Of a stretch of DNA of 55,367 nt, positions 16,460 through 23,677 are shown one piece after another (the stretch's first letter is position 1; each line of letters starts with the position of its first letter). A program made the position numbers and the translations under genes. Source of the stretch: Proteobacteria bacterium SG_bin9 (GTDB lineage: Bacteria; Pseudomonadota; Alphaproteobacteria; Rhizobiales; Xanthobacteraceae); the NCBI GenBank assembly GCA_002083525.1, contig LWDM01000052.1, positions 1 through 55,367 on the forward strand. Direction: 5' to 3'. The notes beneath the pieces were generated by a model. That model did not search any database and was not told where the DNA came from. It saw only the letters and a list, made by a program, of their open reading frames with translations.

Positions 16460-17071
16460 TCAGTTTTGAGCCCGCCGTCTGCGGACCTCTTTCTGCAGAT
16501 CCGCCGATAGCGAGCAGAATTCAGGGTTGGGCTGCAAATACTGGCCGAGCATCATGCCGACCGGCACGCGATGCGCCATCGAGAAGTCATCGAGGCTGAT
16601 CCCGCCCAGTTCATTGGCTTTGACGACCTGTTCGCGGATTCGCTTATCCAGCGGAGTCGAGAACGTGTCGGCCGCCTCCTTCAATTTCTGTTCCGAGCAG
16701 AACATCATGCTGGTGCAATCCAGCTTCTGCTTGTAGGCCGCGGCATAGTTGATCAGTGCGGCAACGAGTTCGGCCTTGATCGCCGCGCTGCATGGCGCGA
16801 CCTCGGACGCGTTGGCGGCCTGAAGAACGTCCAACCGAATCTTCTGACGCTTGGCGTCGTTATCGCTTGGAGATGTCGGCGGCCCCGGCGCTGGCGACAG
16901 TTCGCTTCCTTGTCTGAACGTGGCGTCGACCCGCCTTCCTTCCAGGGCGGTTCTTTCAACGGCGGGCTTTGCAGCGGAGTTTCGGATGCCGGTCGGCATG
17001 CCGCGCGCCACCCAGGAGACGACCACGAACGCCGTGACGAATACGACAGCGACAATGCCAGCGAACCGCAT
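16460..17071 (-). CDS. Exported Cys-containing protein, paralogue B
   Basis: A 203-residue protein of unknown function. An N-terminal signal or anchor (residues about 3-22, very Val-rich) is followed by a Pro/Ser linker to about 80. The helical domain at about 90-195 contains A-P-C-S, then Y-K-Q-K-L-D-C-T-S-M-M-F-C-S-E-Q-K-L and later G-G-I-S-L-D-D-F. The same Cys pattern and L-D-C, C-S, K and I-S-L-x-D motifs occur in the product of 17356-17952, so the two are tandem paralogues with the second-copy cassette between them. I set the start at the ATG at 17069-17071, with GGAG upstream. Conserved Cys pairs fit an oxidising periplasm. Confidence 0.8.
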   Translation of the reverse strand: MRFAGIVAVVFVTAFVVVSWVARGMPTGIRNSAAKPAVERTALEGRRVDATFRQGSELSPAPGPPTSPSDNDAKRQKIRLDVLQAANASEVAPCSAAIKAELVAALINYAAAYKQKLDCTSMMFCSEQKLKEAADTFSTPLDKRIREQVVKANELGGISLDDFSMAHRVPVGMMLGQYLQPNPEFCSLSADLQKEVRRRRAQN

Positions 17072-17079
17072 CCCACCCA

Positions 17080-17337
17080 CTCCACATTTCGCGCAATGAG
17101 ATAGGTGAGAGAACTTAATCGCGCCCTACTTGCATGAGGTGGCGGCGAAACGTCATGAGGATAGGATTAACGCAATCGATCGCGTTTTATCGATTGGGTG
17201 CTGAGGTACCTGCCGCCAGTTTCCGCAAGCATCCGGACACAGACAGTCGCTGGTGTCGGTTGGAAGCGGCAGGCGAAACTTTCGTCCGCGCACCAGCAAG
17301 GCATCGGCATTGGCGCCGCATGAAAACGCGACGCCGC
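17080..17337. repeat. Duplicated cassette, degenerate copy
   Basis: About 258 bases matching 17962-18220 at roughly four of five positions by eye, offset by about 882 bases. It covers the upstream region of the exported-protein gene and the homologue of the CWC gene. Examples of shared blocks: TTTCGCGCAATGAGATAGG and GCATCGGCATTGGCGCCGCA. Confidence 0.85.
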
Positions 17338-17345
17338 GGTGGCAC
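17190..17345 (-). pseudogene. Degenerate Cys_rich_CWC gene
   Basis: This matches the intact CWC gene at 18069-18266. The minus strand still spells G-V-A-F-S-C-G-A-N-A-D, but an extra T then turns the Cys-Trp-Cys core into L-L-V. A missing T restores the frame (F-R-L-P-L-P), and a further missing base after C-L-C-P-D breaks it again. The N-terminal C-x-x-C is also lost and there is no start codon. Three indels plus missing metal-ligand cysteines mark it as dead. Confidence 0.8.
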
Positions 17346-17355
17346 GGCGCAATCG

Positions 17356-17952
17356 CTAAGCCTTCTTCGCGCAGATATTCGCGGTGTCTTTTCGATTGGT
17401 CACGAAATTGCTGATCAAGAAGCGCTGCGACGATGGCAGGTCGTTCAGACTGATGGCGCCCGCCACATTGGCACGTCGCAACGTGATCCATAGTTCAAAA
17501 TCGTCCGGCGTACCGATCGCTTCAAAAGCATTATTGGTTTTCTTGCTCGAGCACAGCCAGAGCGACCAGCAATCGAGTCTTTCGTAGAAAATGTTGAAAT
17601 AATGGGTGGTGGCGGCAATCAGGCGTGCCTTGGTTGCTGGATCACACGGGGAGTCCAAAGAACGCAGCGCAGCCCGCATCGCGGCGTTGCGCCGTTTCTC
17701 GACCTCGGGATCCTGCTTGGCAGGGCGATCAGGCGCCTCGGGGAGTTCGGGTAAATGTGCGAATGCGCTTCTTGATGAATCCTGGCTTGTTGATGAATCG
17801 CCGAGCGAGCGCTTTGCATCTGAAAAGGTTCGTGTGTCCGGGATCGGCTTCAATTCCGAGACCTTTGTCGTCAGCCCGGGACCGGACAAGAACTGCGATG
17901 CGATCAGGAAGGTCGCCAGAAACACCGCAGAAATACTCATGATGAAACGCAT
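17356..17952 (-). CDS. Exported Cys-containing protein, paralogue A
   Basis: A 198-residue protein with a signal or anchor at about 3-23 and a polar linker to about 95. The helical domain (about 100-190) carries S-P-C-D, then Y-E-R-L-D-C-W-S-L-W-L-C-S-S-K-K and later A-I-S-L-N-D. It is paralogous to the product of 16460-17071 (Cys positions, L-D-C, C-S, T-P-x-D and A-N-x-x-G-x-I-S-L all line up), but the proteins have diverged far more than the DNA between the genes. It ends C-A-K-K-A. It is translated from the ATG at 17950-17952 and lies 116 bases after the CWC gene on the same strand. Function unknown. Confidence 0.8.
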   Translation of the reverse strand: MRFIMSISAVFLATFLIASQFLSGPGLTTKVSELKPIPDTRTFSDAKRSLGDSSTSQDSSRSAFAHLPELPEAPDRPAKQDPEVEKRRNAAMRAALRSLDSPCDPATKARLIAATTHYFNIFYERLDCWSLWLCSSKKTNNAFEAIGTPDDFELWITLRRANVAGAISLNDLPSSQRFLISNFVTNRKDTANICAKKA

Positions 17953-17961
17953 CTCATCGCA

Positions 17962-18220
17962 CTCCAGATTTCGCGCAATGAGATAGGGATCAGAACTTAA
18001 TCGCGTCCTACTTGCACACGGGGCGGGAGAATCGTCATCACGATACGGCTAACGCAATCGGTTGCATTTTATCGATTGGGTGTTGCTGCGCTGGCCGCCA
18101 GTTTCCGCAAACAGTCGGGGCACAGGCAATCGCTGCCGTCGGCCGGTAGCGGCAGGCGAAAACTTTCATCCGCGCACCAGCAGGCATCGGCATTGGCGCC
18201 GCACGAAAATGCGACGCCGC
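17962..18220. repeat. Duplicated cassette, intact copy
   Basis: Partner of 17080-17337. It includes the region upstream of 17356-17952 and most of the intact CWC gene. The duplication unit, CWC plus the following exported-protein gene, is about 880 bases. Confidence 0.85.
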
Positions 18221-18266
18221 ATTTTTCGCAGCGAAGCTCACGCAGTCGAGGAGCGGTGGTCGCCAT
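18069..18266 (-). CDS. Cys_rich_CWC family small protein
   Basis: A 65-residue protein of the Cys_rich_CWC family, a presumed zinc-binding module of unknown role. Cysteines fall at 13 and 16 (C-E-K-C), 22, 29 and 31 (C-W-C), 47, 49 and 52 (C-L-C-P-D-C), the full family pattern. It has no signal peptide, so it is cytoplasmic. The start is the ATG at 18264-18266. The following gene on this strand is the exported protein at 17356-17952, and a degenerate copy of this gene lies at 17190-17345. In the family the cysteines are usually taken as metal ligands. Confidence 0.88.
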   Translation of the reverse strand: MATTAPRLRELRCEKCGVAFSCGANADACWCADESFRLPLPADGSDCLCPDCLRKLAASAATPNR

Positions 18267-18298
18267 GCGTGAAGGCTAGCATGGATCGGGCGTGCAGA

Positions 18299-19243
18299 TC
18301 ACGCCGGAAGCGTGATCGTGTCGATCTCTTTCAGTTCGTCCGGTGTCAGCTCCCAACTTGCTGCGCTGACGTTCTGGGTGATCTGGTCTTCCGAGGTCGC
18401 GCCGGCGATCACGCTCGACACCTGCGGCTGGCAGGCGAGCCAGGACATCGCAAGCTCGAGCATGGTCTTGCCGCGCGCCTTGGTGAAGTCCTGCAGCTTG
18501 GCGACGATCGCCTCGTTCTTCGGCGTGGCGTAGCGGTTCTTCATCGCCGGCATTTTCGCAAAGCGCGTGTTGGCATCGACGTCGGCGCCCGGCTTGTACT
18601 TGCCGGTGAGAAGTCCGCTCGCGAGCGGGAAGAACGGCAGATAGCCGAGATTGTACGCTCTCGCGCAGGGCAGCAGGTCCTTTTCGTTGTGACGATAGAC
18701 CAGCGACCACTCGTCCTGACACGACACGAACGAATGCGTGCCGATCGCCTTGGCGACTTCCTGCGCCTGCGCGATGCGCCAGGCGGGGAAATTCGAGCAG
18801 CCGATGTAGCGGACCTTGCCGTGGCGGATCAGGTCTTCGAGCGCGCGCAGCGTTTCGTCGATCGGTGTCAGGTCGTCGTAATCGTGCTGCTGGTAGAGAT
18901 CGATGTAGTCGGTCTTCAGCCGGGTGAGACTGTCCTCGACTGCGCGCATGATGTAGCGGCGCGACGCGCCCTGTTTGGCGCCGTCATCGGACATCGGCTT
19001 CGCATATTTGGTGGCGAGCACGATATCCTTGCGCTTGGCGCCGAGCACCTCACCCAGAACCTTCTCGGAGCCGCCGCGGCCGGCATAAATGTCGGCGGTG
19101 TCGAGCAGCGTCACGCCGAGGTCGAGCGCTTTGTGGATCACCTTGCGCGAGGCTTCGAGGTCGATGCGCACGCCGAAATTGTTGCAGCCGAGGCCGACGG
19201 CGGAGACGCGCAGCCCTGAGCTGCCGAGATTGCGGATATCCAT
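18299..19243 (-). CDS. Aldo/keto reductase
   Basis: A 314-residue NADPH-dependent aldo/keto reductase with a TIM-barrel fold. The catalytic tetrad is visible: D49 (L-L-D-T-A-D), Y53 (I-Y-A-G), K79 (A-T-K-Y) and the His in Y-Q-Q-H-D. The C-terminal NADPH-binding signature V-I-A-G-A-T-S is followed by N-V-S-A. The length and the G-C-N-N-F-G start fit the AKR11/12-like, YhdN/IolS-type bacterial group. The ATG at 19241-19243 is chosen from the conserved M-x-x-R-x-L-G-x-S-G-L start; the frame is open upstream. The natural carbonyl substrate is unknown. It lies 32 bases downstream of the CWC gene but on the same strand, reading away from it. Confidence 0.93.
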   Translation of the reverse strand: MDIRNLGSSGLRVSAVGLGCNNFGVRIDLEASRKVIHKALDLGVTLLDTADIYAGRGGSEKVLGEVLGAKRKDIVLATKYAKPMSDDGAKQGASRRYIMRAVEDSLTRLKTDYIDLYQQHDYDDLTPIDETLRALEDLIRHGKVRYIGCSNFPAWRIAQAQEVAKAIGTHSFVSCQDEWSLVYRHNEKDLLPCARAYNLGYLPFFPLASGLLTGKYKPGADVDANTRFAKMPAMKNRYATPKNEAIVAKLQDFTKARGKTMLELAMSWLACQPQVSSVIAGATSEDQITQNVSAASWELTPDELKEIDTITLPA

Positions 19244-19335
19244 GGTGATGTTCCTGCGGAGAGGCAAAGGAGGGGCGTGCTGAAGACGCCGCCCATTCTG
19301 TCCCGCAGGATCGCGCGCCGCAAGCGGGCAGAGCC

Positions 19336-19536
19336 TCAGACACCGCGGATCAGGACACCCGCAGCGAGAAGGACATAGGCGATCGCGAGCACGTCGAAGA
19401 CGCGCGATGCGTTGATGATCGGGACATGGACGCCGCCGTAGCGCATCAAGAGCGCCAGCACGGCGAGAATCAGCGACAGGACGAAAACGAAGACCGAGGG
19501 CGGGGTGAGGACAAATCCGGCGCGGCGAAATGGCAT
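19336..19536 (-). CDS. Small two-helix membrane protein
   Basis: A 66-residue protein starting MPFRRAGFVLTPP, with two hydrophobic segments (about 13-31 and 45-63). The ATG at 19534-19536 is chosen because GGAG lies upstream. No family was recognised. It sits 92 bases ahead of the aldo/keto reductase on the same strand and 81 bases after the acyltransferase stop, so it could be part of a leftward transcript 20457-18299. Small membrane proteins of this size are common near lipid-metabolism genes, but the role is unknown. Confidence 0.65.
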   Translation of the reverse strand: MPFRRAGFVLTPPSVFVFVLSLILAVLALLMRYGGVHVPIINASRVFDVLAIAYVLLAAGVLIRGV

Positions 19537-19617
19537 GATGCAACTCTCCTCATCGGGTGAATGCAAAGCCAACCGGGCCGGCAATCGTTTGTTCCGCCCG
19601 CATCACGGGCGATGGCG

Positions 19618-20457
19618 TCACACCGGGCGCGGAGCCAGAGCGGCAGCGTCGATGTCGGCCGAGGGCTGCGCCACAGGCGGCTGACGCAGTGCTGCCGTCG
19701 TCATCCGCCGCACCGCCATCTCGGCATCGCGCGCGATCACCTTGCGATTGGCGCTCATGTCGTAGGCGCGCGCGTCGCCCCAGCTGACGGTCACGTCGAT
19801 CGCACCCGACGACAGCACGCCGACGAGATGCGGAATGAGATCGGTGTCGCCGTACCAGGCCACGCGCTCGCGCAGGCCGCGGCCGATCGGCAGGCCGGCA
19901 AGGCTGACATAGGCGAGCGACAGCGGCTGCACGGTGACGCTGGAGTGGTGGGTCGTCTCGCCGAGTGCGTGATGCACGGCGCCGATCAGCGCCGAGCGGA
20001 ACGGCAGGATGTGCGTGCCGTTGCTGGAGGTGCCTTCGGCGAACAGCACCACCGCATCGCCGCCGAGCATGCGCGCGGCGATCTCCTGCGTGGCGGCGCC
20101 GGTGCGATGACGCGCCTGCCGGTCGATGAAGATCGAGCGCTGCAGTTTGGCGAGCCAGCCGAACACCGGCCAGCCGGCGATCTCGTGCTTGGCGACGAAA
20201 ACCACCGGCGCCACGGCGCTGATGACGCAGATGTCGAGCCATGAGGCATGGTTGGCGAGGATCAGCACCGGGCTGTCGTCGCTGCGCTTGCCGACCTCGC
20301 GGATGCGGATGCCGATCACCGCGCACAGGATGCGGTGATAGATGTGGGGTATCGTCCGCTGCAGGCGGGTATTGAAGACGATGCCGATGAGCTGGAAGGG
20401 CAGCAGGAGCAGCGTCACCAAGACGATGAACAGGACGATGGAAAAGACGCGGATCAT
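19618..20457 (-). CDS. plsC: 1-acyl-glycerol-3-phosphate acyltransferase, PlsC-like
   Basis: A 279-residue membrane acyltransferase of the PlsC/LPLAT family, which acylates lysophosphatidic acid (or a related lysolipid) with acyl-ACP or acyl-CoA. An N-terminal membrane segment lies at about 5-29. Block I is N-H70-A-S-W-L-D75, block II is in R-S-I-F-I-D-R, block III is F-A-E-G-T, and a Pro-containing block IV (V-T-V-Q-P-L-S) follows. The C-terminal 30 residues are low-complexity. The ATG at 20455-20457 is used; the frame extends upstream only to a TTG. Ornithine-lipid synthesis (OlsA-type) is an alternative role. Confidence 0.88.
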   Translation of the reverse strand: MIRVFSIVLFIVLVTLLLLPFQLIGIVFNTRLQRTIPHIYHRILCAVIGIRIREVGKRSDDSPVLILANHASWLDICVISAVAPVVFVAKHEIAGWPVFGWLAKLQRSIFIDRQARHRTGAATQEIAARMLGGDAVVLFAEGTSSNGTHILPFRSALIGAVHHALGETTHHSSVTVQPLSLAYVSLAGLPIGRGLRERVAWYGDTDLIPHLVGVLSSGAIDVTVSWGDARAYDMSANRKVIARDAEMAVRRMTTAALRQPPVAQPSADIDAAALAPRPV

Positions 20458-20580
20458 GCGGGGCGGATGCGAACGGTCTGCTGCGGTTGGGCCGGACTGG
20501 GTATCGCCGGCGCGCGTGACCTTATCGGACCATTCGAGGCTCGAAAACAAGGGCCTTCTCCATCTTCCGCGCGCCAAAAC

Positions 20581-20635
20581 AGCGCGCTCAAAAGAAAGCG
20601 GCCCCGGTCAGGTGCGGCGACTGACGGGGACCGCT
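20581..20635 (-). terminator. Rho-independent terminator, minus strand
   Basis: AAGCGGTCCCCGTCAG and its partner form a 16-position stem (20595-20610 with 20620-20635, 14 pairs) with a nine-base loop. On the minus strand TTCTTTT follows. It ends the leftward PQQ-dehydrogenase/Tat-protein transcript. Confidence 0.65.
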
Positions 20636-20685
20636 TGGATGCACGCCCGATCAAAGGACGGGGGGCTGACGGGCGCGAGCGGACG

Positions 20686-20895
20686 CTAGCTGCGCCCTGT
20701 GACGCGGTGGTGACAATCCCGCTTGTCCACAGGCGCGGGAATCAAAGTGCGGTGAGGCTCTGAATGCATGGCGGCGGGCGTCTGCACGCGTTGAGATGCT
20801 GGGATGTCTGCGTGTGCGACACGCGCCGACTTCGCCAGCGCGATCGCGGCGAGCGATGCGGAGATCGATGCAGCAAGAAACTGGCGGCGGCTCAT
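20686..20895 (-). CDS. Tat-signal mini-protein
   Basis: A 69-residue product beginning M-S-R-R-Q-F-L-A-A, a clear twin-arginine signal with a hydrophobic core to about residue 21 and a cleavage site near A-H-A-D (about 27-30). The mature part is only about 40 residues, Pro/His/Arg-rich with one Cys and no domain. GAGGAGCG at SD distance and a terminator downstream support expression. It follows the PQQ-type dehydrogenase gene by 76 bases on the same strand. It may be a real exported peptide or the surviving head of a decayed Tat substrate. Confidence 0.6.
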   Translation of the reverse strand: MSRRQFLAASISASLAAIALAKSARVAHADIPASQRVQTPAAMHSEPHRTLIPAPVDKRDCHHRVTGRS

Positions 20896-20971
20896 GGCGC
20901 GCTCCTCGAACGGGCGGCCGGAATGACCGCCATCGTCGAGTCGTCGCTGCCCGCGTGAAGTGCGTTCGGTG

Positions 20972-22135
20972 CTATTTCGCCGCAGGGGTGACGCGCAGGA
21001 TGCGGCCGGCAGTGGAGTCGGTCAGCAGCCACAGCGCGCCGTCGGGTCCCTGGCGCACATCGCGGATGCGTTCATTAAGGTTCTGCAACAATCGCTCTTC
21101 GCTGCCGACGGTGTTGCCAGTGAGCGGCAGCCGCACCAGCATTTGTCCGGCGAGCGCGCCGACGAACAGGCTGCCTTTCCACTTCGGGAACAGGTCGCCG
21201 GTGTAGAACGCCATGCCGGAGGGCGCGATCGACGGCACCCAGTATTTCACCGGCTGCTCCATGCCGGGCTTGCTGGTCGCGTCGTGAATCTTCGCGCCCG
21301 AGTAATCGATGCCATAGCCGATCACGGGCCAGCCGTAATTCTTGCCCTTGCCGATGATGTTGACTTCATCGCCGCCGCGCGGACCGTGCTCGATCTCCCA
21401 CAGATCGCCGCTCGCCGGATTGAAGGCGAGGCTCTGTGAGTTGCGATGGCCGTAGCTCCACACCTCGGGCTTCGCATCGTCGCGGCCGACGAATGGATTG
21501 TCCTTCGGCGCGCTGCCGTCGGTATTGATCCGCACCACCTTGCCGATGTGATTGTTGAGCGTCTGCGCCTGATCCTTTGCGCTGTAGTGATCGCCGAGCG
21601 AGACGAACAGCGTGGTGTCGGGCGCCTGCGCGATGCGGCAGCCGAAGTGATAGCCGGAGGAAAGCGGCCCTTCCTGACGGAAGATCACGCGCACATCGGT
21701 GAGTTTCGGTGCGCCGCTCTCGGTGACCTTGCCGCGCGCGACGGTGGTGCGGCCGCCGCCGGAGGTGCGTTCGGCATAGCAGATGTAGATGGTGTTGTTC
21801 TGCGCGTAGGATTTGTCGACGGCGATGTCGAGCAGGCCGCCTTGTCCGGAGAACCAGACGTCCGGCGTGCCGGCGAGCGGCGGCGAGAGCTGGCCCTCGC
21901 GGCTGACGAGGCGAATGCGGCCGGGCTTCTCGGTGACGATCATGCGGCCGTCGGGCAGGAAACCGAGGCCCCACGGATAGGCGAGGCCGGTGGCGATCGT
22001 CTCGACCTCGAGCTTGCCGGCTGACGATGTGAAGGATGCGCTGTCGCCGCGTGTGCCGGTGACGATCAGGAATGTCGCCGCGAGCGCGGTCGCAATCGCG
22101 AGCGATGCAGAGACGAGGATCACCGGTGCCTTCAT
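20972..22135 (-). CDS. PQQ-dependent aldose sugar dehydrogenase-like
   Basis: A 387-residue exported six-bladed beta-propeller of the soluble glucose/aldose dehydrogenase family (YliI/Asd type), which oxidises sugars in the periplasm with PQQ and calcium. A signal or anchor lies at about 4-27. Typical motifs are present: L-A-Y-P-W-G-L-G-F-L-P-D-G at about 51-63, S-L-G-D-H-Y, G-H-R-N-S-Q-S-L-A-F, E-H-G-P-R-G-G-D-E-V-N and G-K-N-Y-G-W-P-V-I. GAGAGG precedes a GTG-ATG pair; I take the ATG. Whether PQQ is made by this organism cannot be seen here. Confidence 0.92.
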   Translation of the reverse strand: MKAPVILVSASLAIATALAATFLIVTGTRGDSASFTSSAGKLEVETIATGLAYPWGLGFLPDGRMIVTEKPGRIRLVSREGQLSPPLAGTPDVWFSGQGGLLDIAVDKSYAQNNTIYICYAERTSGGGRTTVARGKVTESGAPKLTDVRVIFRQEGPLSSGYHFGCRIAQAPDTTLFVSLGDHYSAKDQAQTLNNHIGKVVRINTDGSAPKDNPFVGRDDAKPEVWSYGHRNSQSLAFNPASGDLWEIEHGPRGGDEVNIIGKGKNYGWPVIGYGIDYSGAKIHDATSKPGMEQPVKYWVPSIAPSGMAFYTGDLFPKWKGSLFVGALAGQMLVRLPLTGNTVGSEERLLQNLNERIRDVRQGPDGALWLLTDSTAGRILRVTPAAK

Positions 22136-22214
22136 CACAGCCTCTCAAAGCCGCCGCCCATGGCGGCAGGACTCTAACCCAGTGCTGGAGATATGGGTGG
22201 TAAAGGCCGCGTGC

Positions 22215-22388
22215 TCAAACCGGCAGCGGCATTGCCGCGACCACTTTGATCGACAGGATGGTGACGGCGACGATCAGGCACAGCGACAGCGAGCCGATCG
22301 CGAGCGAGGCCGCGACGGCGCTTCGGAGGCGGAAGGTACTGACCGCTCGGCTGCCAAAACCCGCAGCGAGGGCATGCGACCGCGACAT
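22215..22388 (-). CDS. 57-residue single-helix membrane protein
   Basis: A small gene on the minus strand from the ATG at 22386-22388 to a TGA at 22215. The product starts MSRSHALAAGFGSRAVS and continues with a basic stretch and one hydrophobic helix (about 24-48) ending M-P-L-P-V. The GTTTACGACC upstream gives a weak SD at best. It resembles the conserved small single-TM proteins found in Bradyrhizobium-type genomes, but I cannot name a family. It sits alone between the PQQ-type dehydrogenase and the GST gene. Confidence 0.55.
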   Translation of the reverse strand: MSRSHALAAGFGSRAVSTFRLRSAVAASLAIGSLSLCLIVAVTILSIKVVAAMPLPV

Positions 22389-22540
22389 GGTCGTAAACCT
22401 TTTATTAACGCAGGCGAATCACCTGCCCCTTTTGAATCGCAAAAATGGCTGTCGGGATTGCGGCGGCGGCCGACTCAAAAACGGCAGAAACACGGCAATG
22501 TGAGAGGGAACTCACGCTATTCGCGTGTTTTCCCGGCCTT

Positions 22541-23194
22541 TCACGCCTCGGCGGCGATGCCGGTGTCTTCCCCTGCGACCAACTCCGGCTTCCACTCCAT
22601 GTTGACGAAGCCGGGGGCCGCCGCGACGCGGTCGAGCCAGGCGCGGACGTGCGGGAAGCTGGTGAGGTCGTAGTCGCACAGATGCGCCACATGCGTGTAG
22701 CCGTAGAGCGCGATGTCGGCGACGGTGAGCTGGCCGGCGGCGAAGTACTCGCGGGTGCGCAGATGGTTGTCCATCACCTGCAGCGCCGCGTAGCCGCGCT
22801 CCATCCAGTCCTCCAGCGAGTAGGCGTGCAGTTCGCGTCCGCCCTTCACCAGCGACAACCAGAAATACGCCGCGCCGATGTTCGGCTCCAGCGCGTGCTG
22901 TTCGAAGAACATCCACTGCAGGGCCTCGGCGCGATCCATCCGGCTTTCGGGCGCCAGCGGCGTACCGCCGGCGACGAACCAGAGGATGGCGTTCGACTCC
23001 GCAAGATAGCGGCCGTCGTCGATCTCGAGCAGCGGCACCTGGCCGCTCGGATTCTTCGCCAGGAATTCGGGCGTGCGGCTTTCGCCGTGCAGGATGTCGA
23101 CCTCGACTGCGGTGTACGGCGCATTCAACAGCGCCAGCGCAAGGCGAACCTTGTAGCTGTTGCCGGAGCGCTGCATCGAATAGAGTTTGTACAT
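22541..23194 (-). CDS. Glutathione S-transferase family protein
   Basis: A 217-residue GST. The N-terminal thioredoxin-like domain (about 1-80) has M-Q-R-S-G-N-S-Y-K-V at 7-16 (Ser as the likely thiol-activating residue), the cis-Pro motif G-Q-V-P-L-L and A-E-S-N-A-I-L. The all-helical domain (about 88-205) has the N-capping motif L-T-V-A-D-I-A-L-Y. The class cannot be fixed, but it resembles the bacterial theta/beta-like group. It is preceded by three 15-bp direct repeats that reach the start codon, and ends with an acidic tail. Substrate unknown. Confidence 0.92.
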   Translation of the reverse strand: MYKLYSMQRSGNSYKVRLALALLNAPYTAVEVDILHGESRTPEFLAKNPSGQVPLLEIDDGRYLAESNAILWFVAGGTPLAPESRMDRAEALQWMFFEQHALEPNIGAAYFWLSLVKGGRELHAYSLEDWMERGYAALQVMDNHLRTREYFAAGQLTVADIALYGYTHVAHLCDYDLTSFPHVRAWLDRVAAAPGFVNMEWKPELVAGEDTGIAAEA

Positions 23195-23238
23195 GCGACC
23201 CGTTTGAGTGCGACCCGATTAAGTGCGGCCCGTTGACG
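23194..23238. repeat. Three 15-bp direct repeats before the GST gene
   Basis: tgcgacccgtttgag (23194-23208), tgcgacccgattaag (23209-23223), tgcggcccgttgacg (23224-23238) and a partial fourth copy. The first overlaps the GST start codon on the minus strand, so each unit places GGGTCGC-like sequence just before an A-T rich triplet. Confidence 0.75.
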
Positions 23239-23677
23239 TGCGATCGTCGTTCGATCTGTGCTTGCGGCGGGTGACGCAAAGATGCGCTCCCGTCCTCCCC
23301 AAGAAGCCATCTGACAATGATGCCGCGTGGCCCGCGCCGCAAGTGCCGCCTCGTGGAAATAGTTCAAAAGCCCTGTGCAGTTGCGCCGATTCAGAACGTT
23401 TCCGCCGCTTCAGCACGGCGCGTGCGATCACTCTTGCGCGACGCTGCGCCGCGATATGCGATCGTTAACTTTGCGCGCGTGGCGAACGCGTGCGGTTCCG
23501 AAAATGTCGTTTCCGCGGCCGGTTTTGGTATTTCCGGCAAACCTGCACGGAGAGTGCAAACGAGGCCGGACTGGCATGCCCGAACTGCCTTGCGATGCAG
23601 CGTAACGGCGCTTACTGTGCGCCCGCTCGTTTCGGGATTCCCCCGATTTTGGGCCCTCAAACCCCTTTCAGGAGACC
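23239..23677. other. Divergent intergenic region, no gene seen
   Basis: 439 bases between the leftward GST and the rightward aminotransferase genes. Open frames lack SD sequences and give Arg/Ser-rich products typical of antisense GC-rich DNA. CAGGAG at SD distance before 23678 belongs to the aminotransferase. Promoters for both genes must lie here, but I cannot mark them reliably. Confidence 0.5.
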
